DNA of 64,000 nt, from contig DATGMP010000071.1 of assembly GCA_035293565.1 (NCBI GenBank), positions 1 to 64,000 on the forward strand, read 5' to 3'. Below the pieces are notes generated by a model that saw nothing but the letters and a program-made list of their open reading frames with translations, did not search any database and was not told the origin of the DNA. Position 1 is the first letter of the stretch. Each line of letters starts with the position of its first letter. A program made the translations under genes and the position numbers. This document shows positions 33,314 to 40,549 of the stretch, in pieces. The stretch comes from DATGMP01 sp035293565 (GTDB lineage Bacteria; Pseudomonadota; Alphaproteobacteria; BOG-932; Roseiterribacteraceae).

Positions 33314-35906
33314 CCAGGAGAACGCACGCCAGCGTGTAGAAAAGCTCGATCGACAGAAGCTGTCCCATTTCAGCCGTGCCGGGATGTTTTGACAGCATCA
33401 GGCTTCCGAACGCCGATGCCGTGGTGGCAGTGCTGAAGATGACCGCGCGCGCGGTCCCGGATTGGAGCGGGTTGGGCCGCCCGGCGCGCCAGTTCATGAC
33501 GAAATAGATGTCGAATGCGACGCCGATGCCGAGCAGCAAGGGCAGGGCGATGATGTTGGCGAAGTTGATCGGCATTCCGATCAAGACCGTCGTCGCGAGC
33601 GTGAACAGCCCCGCCAACAACAACGGCAGCAGCGCCATCAGCACATCGTGCGCGCGAAGCAATGTGATCGCGAGCAGCACCGTGATGCCGATCACGGCGA
33701 GGATGCCAGCCTCGGTGAAGGCATGAACAATCGTAGCACTCGATTCCTGAATCGACACCGGCGTGCCGACCGCATCGGGCGCGATTTTGCGGACGGCCGC
33801 CACGAATCGCTTCAATACGGCGTTGTTGTTGGCGTCGCCCGCAGGGAAGACGGAAACACGGGCCTTGCCGTCGGGCGCCACCCAAGCCCTTACGAGGTCG
33901 GGCGGCAGGTCGGCCATCGTGACCGGGCCGGCAGACAGAACCAGGCGGAGCTGGCGAAGCTCGTCTTTCAGCCCGCTGAGAAGGGCCGTCTGGATGCGCT
34001 CGACGGCCGGGTCGGGCGCGGCGATTGCCTTCTCGAAATCCGCCGCCAAGCGAAGCGCGGGCGCTCCGGCAGAGCCCTTGGGCGCAACCGACCGCAGAGC
34101 CGCCGCGCATTTCTGGAGGGCGGCGCGATTCGCGGCCGCGTCCGGTGCAGGTTTGATCTGGGGCGGGTCGAGCGTCGGCCCGATCAGCTGTGCCGTATCG
34201 TGCAGGATCGCGAGCTTCTGCGCCTGATCTTCGGGAATATAGCTCGACAGAGTCACGACGCGCGAAACCTCGGGCAGCTTGGATACCTTCGCGGCGGTCT
34301 CGTCGGCTGCCGACAGGCTCGGCGTCAGAATGTCGATCGTGTTCGGCGTCGTGTTCGGATCCTTCATCAGCTGCATCATCGTCGACACGGCTTCGGTGTG
34401 CGGATCCATGAGGTCGAGCGGATTGAAATCAAATCTGAGCCGCGGCACGACGGCCAGTGCCGCCAGGACCAACAAGCTCGTCAGGCCGAGCACGAACCGC
34501 CGGCGTCGCAGAAGGAACGCGTCGAGCGGAGCGAGCGACTTGAACCCCACGCTCTCGCGAACCGGCCCGAGCTTGAGCAATGTCAGCAATGCCGGCAGAA
34601 GCGTCAGGTTGAAGAAGACGGCGATGATCATGCCGACGCCGGCGATGATGCCGAGCTCGGATACGCCTCGATAGGCAGTCGGCAGGAAGGAAAAGAATCC
34701 CGAAGCGGCCGCGAGCGCCGCCAACACCAGAGCTGGTCCGACCAGCCTGCCGGTTCCCCTGAGAGCCTCCCCGAAATCGTCGATGCGATTGCGCTGCACC
34801 CGGTATCGCACGGAGAACTGGATTCCGAAATCGACGGCGATGCCGACGAAGAGCACAGCGAAGGCGACCGAGATCAGGTTGAGCTTGCCGACCGTGGCGG
34901 TTGCGAACGCTGCCGTCCCCAACAAACCGACGATCAGCGTCAGCATGATCGCCGTCGCCATGCGGACCGATTTGAGCGCGCCGAACAGCAGCAGCGACAC
35001 GAGCACGACCGATACCGTCATCGACACCCAGATTCCCTGGCTCACCGTCGCGAACTGCTCGTCATTGAGCGCGACATCACCGGTGATGTGAATCTGAACC
35101 CCGTTCGCTGGAGTAAGCCCGAGCTCAACCGCGGTCTTGCGCACGAAATCGGTGGCCGCGGAGCCCGGCGTGAGCGAGGAATAGTCGAGCACCGGCTTGG
35201 CCTGAATGAAGCGTCGCAGATCCGTTGAAGACGGCTCGCGTCCCGTGAGCAGCTCCTGCCAGGAGAGCGGTCGGAACTGCGCCCGAAGGTCGAGATTGCC
35301 CTCGACCGATCCGGCAACCCCTTCGAGCGCCGGGGCGAGGGTCTTGAGGTCGGTCTGGCCCTGCTTCACGCCCTCGAGCGCCAGGGTCAGCGTGTCGGCC
35401 AGGCCGCGTAGGCTTGGGTCCTGAGCCAGATTGCCGAGGAAGGCCTGAGCCTGGATGATCGAATCGGAAAGATCCTGGACGTCGGAGACCGGCAGCAGCA
35501 GCAGGCCGTTGCGGTCGAAGTATGGTCCTCCGTCCGGACGCGTCACGCTCGTGAAGAGCTTGGGAGCCTGCGCCAATTTCGCAGCCAACGCCGCCGTGGC
35601 GCTTTCGGCCTGCTCGGGCGTCGAGGCATCGACGACGATCGCAAGAAGATCGGAGTTTTGCGGAAATTCTTTGTCGAACGCGATCTCCCGCTGCCGCCAG
35701 GGCAGATCCGAGGAGAGGAGCCGGTCCGTGTCGGTATCGATGCTGAGTTGCGTGTAGGCGACCCAGCCGAACAAGATGCTTGTCAGCAGGGACAGAGCCA
35801 CCACGAGCCAGGCATTGCGACGGCACCAATCGACCAGCTCAGCCGTCGCGTCGCCGAGTCGGGCCGCAATACCGCCGCCGCGATATGGGTTAGGGGGCTT
35901 TGACAC
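33237..35906 (-). CDS. hpnN: Hopanoid-associated RND transporter HpnN
   Basis: An 889-residue MMPL/RND-type transporter that moves hopanoids from the inner to the outer membrane. An N-terminal helix (residues 32-50) precedes the first periplasmic domain (DTDTDRLLSSDLPWR), then helices with the sterol-sensing-like block (VAFAVLFVGIAVDFGIQF), a second large periplasmic domain from about 460 to 725, and a second helix block (LLLGIGVAFDIYFVMNW). GTG at 35906 overlaps the copC stop by 17 bases, so copC and hpnN are co-transcribed. Convergent to hpnK. The usual hpnL and hpnM are not present. Confidence 0.93.
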   Translation of the reverse strand: MSKPPNPYRGGGIAARLGDATAELVDWCRRNAWLVVALSLLTSILFGWVAYTQLSIDTDTDRLLSSDLPWRQREIAFDKEFPQNSDLLAIVVDASTPEQAESATAALAAKLAQAPKLFTSVTRPDGGPYFDRNGLLLLPVSDVQDLSDSIIQAQAFLGNLAQDPSLRGLADTLTLALEGVKQGQTDLKTLAPALEGVAGSVEGNLDLRAQFRPLSWQELLTGREPSSTDLRRFIQAKPVLDYSSLTPGSAATDFVRKTAVELGLTPANGVQIHITGDVALNDEQFATVSQGIWVSMTVSVVLVSLLLFGALKSVRMATAIMLTLIVGLLGTAAFATATVGKLNLISVAFAVLFVGIAVDFGIQFSVRYRVQRNRIDDFGEALRGTGRLVGPALVLAALAAASGFFSFLPTAYRGVSELGIIAGVGMIIAVFFNLTLLPALLTLLKLGPVRESVGFKSLAPLDAFLLRRRRFVLGLTSLLVLAALAVVPRLRFDFNPLDLMDPHTEAVSTMMQLMKDPNTTPNTIDILTPSLSAADETAAKVSKLPEVSRVVTLSSYIPEDQAQKLAILHDTAQLIGPTLDPPQIKPAPDAAANRAALQKCAAALRSVAPKGSAGAPALRLAADFEKAIAAPDPAVERIQTALLSGLKDELRQLRLVLSAGPVTMADLPPDLVRAWVAPDGKARVSVFPAGDANNNAVLKRFVAAVRKIAPDAVGTPVSIQESSATIVHAFTEAGILAVIGITVLLAITLLRAHDVLMALLPLLLAGLFTLATTVLIGMPINFANIIALPLLLGIGVAFDIYFVMNWRAGRPNPLQSGTARAVIFSTATTASAFGSLMLSKHPGTAEMGQLLSIELFYTLACVLLVMPSLLGAPQQRAAEPTRAQKSALG

Positions 35907-36267
35907 TGAACAGAATATCCCCGCGGGTGAGGTGACCGTCGACGGCCAGGACTTGCCATCTAAGCCGGTACTGCCCTGGAGCGAGGTCCTTCACATGGCC
36001 CGTGACGACGTCCGGTGGGCTGTCGGACGCTATATCGACCTGCCGCCCGACCCCATCCGGACCGATCAGCGTAACGCGAGATCGCTGGTGATCGATCCGG
36101 CTGTTATAGTGCAGCTTGATGTCAACCGGCCCGGGCGCGACGGTCTCGTTCACGGCCGGCGACGAATCGATAATGACCGCATGCGCGCTGGCCCGCGGCG
36201 CGGAAATTATCGCGACAAGCAGTTGAGCGGCGACCGCCACGGCTCGAAAGAACACCGATGAACGCAA
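35890..36267 (-). CDS. copC: CopC-domain copper-resistance protein
   Basis: About 125 residues with a signal peptide ending in APRASA followed by mature HAVIIDSSPA, the usual CopC N-terminal His copper ligand. The beta-sandwich continues through LHYNSRID and ends in LRWQVLAVDGHLTRGDILFSV, where the DGH supplies another ligand. CopC binds copper in the periplasm. There is no ATG; TTG at 36267 or GTG at 36255 would both give a signal peptide, so the start is uncertain. No CopD is adjacent; instead the stop overlaps hpnN. The 107 bases before putA hold an 8-base-arm hairpin (36285-36292 with 36308-36315). Confidence 0.82.
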   Translation of the reverse strand: MRSSVFFRAVAVAAQLLVAIISAPRASAHAVIIDSSPAVNETVAPGPVDIKLHYNSRIDHQRSRVTLIGPDGVGRQVDIASDSPPDVVTGHVKDLAPGQYRLRWQVLAVDGHLTRGDILFSVKAP

Positions 36268-36374
36268 GATTCGACCCGTTTCGCGGGGTTTGGGGGCAGT
36301 CCCATAGCAAACCCCCCCTGAAAGGCCAAGCCAGACGTATCCCGACACCTCGCGTCGCGAAATAATACACCTCG

Positions 36375-39300
36375 ATGGCCGTGTTCGATCTCGAGTCATC
36401 AGCCGCCCTTTCCCCTGCCCATGACCTGGTTCGCCGGTGCTTGGACGAACCCGAAGCAAAGGCGATCGACAGAATCGTCGCGCAAGCCGCTGTGCCGCCT
36501 GCCCTTTGCCGGCGGATCGCGCGCGACGCCACGGAGCTTATAGGTGCAATCCGGCAGGCCCGCGACAAGGAGAGCGCCATCGAAGCACTGATGCGGGAAT
36601 ATGACCTGCGCAGCGAGGAAGGCATCGTGCTGATGTGCCTTGCCGAGGCGTTGCTCCGCATCCCTGACGATGAGACCCGCGACAAGTTGATCCGGGACAA
36701 GATCGGGCCCGCCGACTGGGGTCACCACCTCGGCCACTCGCCGTCGCCCTTCGTCAACGCCTCGACCTGGGCGCTCGCCATCACCGGCAAGGCGCTCCGC
36801 CTCACCGACGGTCAGGCCGTCTGGGCCAAGCTGGCGGTACGGCTTGGCGAGCCGATCCTGCGCGACGCGCTCTTGGGTGCGATGCGCCTGCTGGGCCACC
36901 AGTTCGTGATGGGCGAGACCATCCAGAAAGCGCTGAAACGCGCGGCGACGGCCGAGAAGGCCGGCGCCCGTCATTCTTATGACATGCTGGGCGAAGCAGC
37001 CCGCACCGCCGCCGATGCCGATCGCTATTTCGATGCGTATCAGGCCGCAATTCGGGCCATCGGCGGCGCGTCAAATGGGCGCGGCCCGATCGCCGGGCCG
37101 GGGATTTCGATCAAATTGTCGGCGCTCCATCCGCGTTACGAGCCCCGACAGCGCCGCCGCACGCTGATTGAGCTGCAGCCGCGCCTTTTATCCTTGGCCG
37201 AGCAGGCGGCCTCGGCAGACATAGGGCTCACGATCGACGCGGAAGAAGCCGACCGGCTGGAGCTCTCGATCGAGCTGCTTGAATCGCTGCTGAACGCCCC
37301 ATCGCTCGCCGGTTGGGAGGGGCTCGGCCTGGCGGTGCAGGCCTACCAGACCCGCGCGCTGCCGCTGATCGACCTGATCGCCGAGCGTGCAAAGAGTTAC
37401 GGTCGCCGGCTGATGGTCCGGTTGGTTAAAGGCGCCTATTGGGACAGCGAGGTGAAACGGGCACAGGAGGCGGGGCTGGAGCGCTATCCCGTCTTTACCC
37501 GCAAGGCCGCGACCGACGCCTCCTACCTCGCCGCAGCCAGGCGCATCCTCGCCGCAGGAGATCCAATCTTCGGCCAGTTCGCGACGCACAACGCCTATAC
37601 GGTGGCGGCGATCCGCGCCTTCGCCGATGGCCGTAGCGATTTCGAGTTCCAGCGGCTGCACGGCATGGGCGCCCAGCTCTATGAGCGCGTGAGCGGCCCG
37701 GAGGGCTGGGGCATTCCATGCCGCATCTATGCTCCCGTGGGCACGCATCGCGACCTGCTCGCCTATCTCGTCCGGCGGCTGATCGAGAACGGCGCCAACT
37801 CCTCTTTCGTCAATCGCCTCGCGGACGAGACCATCCCGATCGAGAAGCTCACGGAGGATCCGATCGCGCGCGTCGAGGCGTTGAAGACGGAGCCGCGGGC
37901 AATCCCGCGCCCACGCGAGATTTATGGTCCCGAACGCCTCGCGGCACGCGGCATCGATTTCGGCAATCCGCTCGCGGTCGCGAGCTTTGAGCGTGCGCTG
38001 AATACAGAGAGCGCGAGCTTCGAGGCCGCAGCCATCATTTCAGGAAAAGCGGTGCCGGGCGTGTCCCGCGCGACCTTCGAGCCCGCTGATCGAACTGCGC
38101 GCATCGGCACCGTCATAGACGCCACGCAGGCCGACGTCCGCCGCGCGCTGGAAATCGGCGCAGGCGGCCAGGAAACCTGGGACGCCGTTCCGGTTCCTGA
38201 GCGCGCGGCTCGCCTGGAAAGGGCTGCTGACCTGCTCGAAGCCGACATGTCGGGCTTCGTCGCCTTGATCGCGCGCGAGGCCGGCAGAACCATTCCCGAC
38301 GCGGTGAGCGAAGTGCGCGAGGCCGTCGATTTCTGCCGCTACTACGCCGCCGAAGCGCGGCGCACATTGGCTGGGCAAGACCTGCCCGGCCCGACGGGCG
38401 AGAGCAACCGGCTCGACCATCATGGACGCGGGATCTTCGTCGCGATCAGCCCTTGGAATTTCCCGCTGTCGATCTTCACCGGACAGATCACGGCGGCGCT
38501 GGTGGCGGGCAATGCGGTCATTGCAAAGCCTGCGGAACAGACTCCCCTCGTCGCGGCGCGCATGGTCCGTCTGCTGCACGAGGCCGGCATCCCGCCCGAA
38601 ATGCTGGCCTTGCTGCCCGGCCCGGGCGAGGCGATCGGCGCGGCGCTGGTCGCCGATCCCAGAGTGACAGGCGTCGTCTTCACCGGGTCGACGGAAGTCG
38701 CGCGCGCGATCTCGCATTCGCTCGCCGCGCGCGACGGGCCGATCGCCACGCTCATCGCCGAAACCGGCGGACAGAATGCGATGATCGTCGACAGCTCGGC
38801 GCTCATCGAGCAGGCGGTCGCCGACGCCGGCGCGAGCGCCTTCAACAGCGCAGGACAGCGATGCTCGGCGCTCCGGGTGATGTTCGTTCAAGACGAGATC
38901 GCGGAGCCCATGATCCAGATGTTGGCGGGTGCGATTCACGAACTGCGCGTAGGCGATCCCAAGCGCCTCGACACCGATATCGGCCCGGTCATCGATGACG
39001 ACGCCCGCAAGGCGCTCGTCCAGCACGCCGATCGCATGGATCGCGAGGCGCGGCTGATCGGCATTGCGCCGCTGACGGAGGACGCGTCGGGCGGAACTTT
39101 CTTTGCGCCACGTCTATACGAGATCGATTCGCTGGCTCGGCTGCAGCGCGAGGTGTTCGGGCCCATCCTGCATGTCGTGCGCTATGCGGGCGGGCGCCTC
39201 GACGCGGTGATCGACCAGATCAATGCGACAGGCTACGGGCTGACGCTCGGCGTCCAATCACGCATCGACGACACGATCGAGCGGGTGCGCCGCCGTGCGC

Positions 39301-39503
39301 GGGTTGGAAACCTCTATGTCAACCGCACGGTCATCGGCGCCGCGGTCGAAACCCAGCCCTTCGGCGGCGAGGGCCTTTCCGGCACCGGCCCGAAGGCCGG
39401 CGGTCCGCACTATCTCCCGCGCTTCGCCGTCGAGCGAACCTTCACCGTCAACACCGCGGCCGCCGGTGGCAACGCGACACTGATGGCGGAAATCGAAGAT
39501 TGA
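36375..39503 (+). CDS. putA: Bifunctional proline dehydrogenase / glutamate semialdehyde dehydrogenase
   Basis: A 1042-residue PutA that oxidises proline to glutamate. An N-terminal helical arm is followed by the FAD-binding proline dehydrogenase barrel (about 170-480; KLSALHPRYEP, RLVKGAYWDSEVKRAQ, FATHNAYTV) and an aldehyde dehydrogenase (about 560-1020) with FTGSTEVAR, Glu796 in LIAETGGQNA and catalytic Cys830 in NSAGQRCSALR. The length fits the short PutA class without a ribbon-helix-helix DNA-binding domain, so it should not act as its own repressor. ATG at 36375 has no clear ribosome-binding site. Converges on the CHAD gene. Confidence 0.95.
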   Translation: MAVFDLESSAALSPAHDLVRRCLDEPEAKAIDRIVAQAAVPPALCRRIARDATELIGAIRQARDKESAIEALMREYDLRSEEGIVLMCLAEALLRIPDDETRDKLIRDKIGPADWGHHLGHSPSPFVNASTWALAITGKALRLTDGQAVWAKLAVRLGEPILRDALLGAMRLLGHQFVMGETIQKALKRAATAEKAGARHSYDMLGEAARTAADADRYFDAYQAAIRAIGGASNGRGPIAGPGISIKLSALHPRYEPRQRRRTLIELQPRLLSLAEQAASADIGLTIDAEEADRLELSIELLESLLNAPSLAGWEGLGLAVQAYQTRALPLIDLIAERAKSYGRRLMVRLVKGAYWDSEVKRAQEAGLERYPVFTRKAATDASYLAAARRILAAGDPIFGQFATHNAYTVAAIRAFADGRSDFEFQRLHGMGAQLYERVSGPEGWGIPCRIYAPVGTHRDLLAYLVRRLIENGANSSFVNRLADETIPIEKLTEDPIARVEALKTEPRAIPRPREIYGPERLAARGIDFGNPLAVASFERALNTESASFEAAAIISGKAVPGVSRATFEPADRTARIGTVIDATQADVRRALEIGAGGQETWDAVPVPERAARLERAADLLEADMSGFVALIAREAGRTIPDAVSEVREAVDFCRYYAAEARRTLAGQDLPGPTGESNRLDHHGRGIFVAISPWNFPLSIFTGQITAALVAGNAVIAKPAEQTPLVAARMVRLLHEAGIPPEMLALLPGPGEAIGAALVADPRVTGVVFTGSTEVARAISHSLAARDGPIATLIAETGGQNAMIVDSSALIEQAVADAGASAFNSAGQRCSALRVMFVQDEIAEPMIQMLAGAIHELRVGDPKRLDTDIGPVIDDDARKALVQHADRMDREARLIGIAPLTEDASGGTFFAPRLYEIDSLARLQREVFGPILHVVRYAGGRLDAVIDQINATGYGLTLGVQSRIDDTIERVRRRARVGNLYVNRTVIGAAVETQPFGGEGLSGTGPKAGGPHYLPRFAVERTFTVNTAAAGGNATLMAEIED

Positions 39504-39521
39504 GCGGACTGACGGAAATCG

Positions 39522-40466
39522 CTAACGCCAAAAGGGCTCGACCTTCTCGAACACCGCCCAATCCGCCTTGAGCGCCGCCAAATTGCGCTCGGTGTCGGCG
39601 GCGGCCCATTCACGCAGCGCCTGCAGCTCCTCATAGGGGCAGCCCTTTCGCATCGGCGGCCGATCGGCGATCGCGATAATGCCGGCGGCGTCATTGAGCT
39701 TGCCCAAAATGTCCTGCAGGCCTTCGGCCACCGATAGATAATGTGCGACCTCGCCGGGCGGATAGAGGCTGCCCAGGAACTCCGAGCCGTAGCGCAGCCG
39801 CTTCATCGCCTTCCTGAGCTCATGCCGGTCCTCCGGCGTGAGGCTGTCCATCGCCTCTCCCAGCTTGCGAACCTTCTTGGCCGCGCGGTCCAAGATGCCC
39901 CGCGCGATATGCCGACACGGAGACTCGAGGGCGCGATAGGCCTCGGCTCCCAGGCCGTTGCGCCACGAGTCCCCGATGATCCACCCGCGCAACTCATAGA
40001 GAAGTCGCTGGTGGTCGGGCGTCGTTAGCGTGCGGCGAACTCGGCGATGGCCCGCGATGCGCAGCCGCGTCGCGATTTTCACGATCGAGTCTGCTCGGGC
40101 CCCTTGCCGCTCCGCGAGATAGGCCGGAAGAGTCTCGGTGAGGAACACGTCCCAATCGCGCCCTTCGCCAAGCGCCCGCCCCGCATCGCGCAACCGGTCG
40201 CGGAAATCGCGCGCGGAAGCGACGCCGGCATAATCCCGAAAGAGCGCCAGCGCCGATCGCAGCCGCCGTATGGCGACACGGGCCTGATGGACGCCCTCCG
40301 GATTTTCGCCAGCGATCGCCGCCTGTTCGTTGGCCACCAGGTGATCGAGGCAAGCAAGCGCGATGCGTCGGAACGCGCTGGCGCCGGTGATATGCGGCGC
40401 CAAGCGCAGCGGCTTCGCTTTGCTCGGCCTCGGGATCGCGCTCTTGAGCGGAGGGGATGCGGACAT
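39522..40466 (-). CDS. CHAD domain-containing protein
   Basis: A 314-residue protein made almost entirely of a CHAD domain, an all-helical fold with conserved basic residues that binds inorganic polyphosphate. Both halves show the expected histidine/arginine helices: EGVHQARVAIRRLRSALALF near residue 60 and DRHELRKAMKRLRYGSEFL near residue 215. No CYTH triphosphatase domain is fused to it. It lies between putA (18 bases between stops) and the terminator of the receptor gene. A role in polyphosphate granules is inferred from the family. Confidence 0.9.
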   Translation of the reverse strand: MSASPPLKSAIPRPSKAKPLRLAPHITGASAFRRIALACLDHLVANEQAAIAGENPEGVHQARVAIRRLRSALALFRDYAGVASARDFRDRLRDAGRALGEGRDWDVFLTETLPAYLAERQGARADSIVKIATRLRIAGHRRVRRTLTTPDHQRLLYELRGWIIGDSWRNGLGAEAYRALESPCRHIARGILDRAAKKVRKLGEAMDSLTPEDRHELRKAMKRLRYGSEFLGSLYPPGEVAHYLSVAEGLQDILGKLNDAAGIIAIADRPPMRKGCPYEELQALREWAAADTERNLAALKADWAVFEKVEPFWR

Positions 40467-40490
40467 CCCTGATTATCACGCCGCGTGGCG

Positions 40491-40523
40491 CAAAAGAAAA
40501 CGGCGGGACCGATGGTCCCGCCG
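40491..40523 (-). terminator. Intrinsic terminator of the TonB receptor-OmpA gene
   Basis: A perfect ten-base-pair GC-rich stem (40501-40510 with 40514-40523) with a three-base loop. On the minus strand it is followed directly by TTTTCTTTTG. It lies 27 bases after the stop of the receptor gene and points away from it. Confidence 0.85.
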
Positions 40524-40549
40524 CCTATACTTTTTGTCGAGGATGCCGA

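Noticed and set aside
33462..35228. 588-codon plus-strand frame opposite hpnN
   Set aside because: hpnN is certain, and the antisense product is a low-complexity string of Arg, Asp, His and Gln.
36375..36520. Ribbon-helix-helix DNA-binding domain at the start of PutA
   Set aside because: The N terminus lacks the RHH pattern and the total length (1042) matches the short PutA class.
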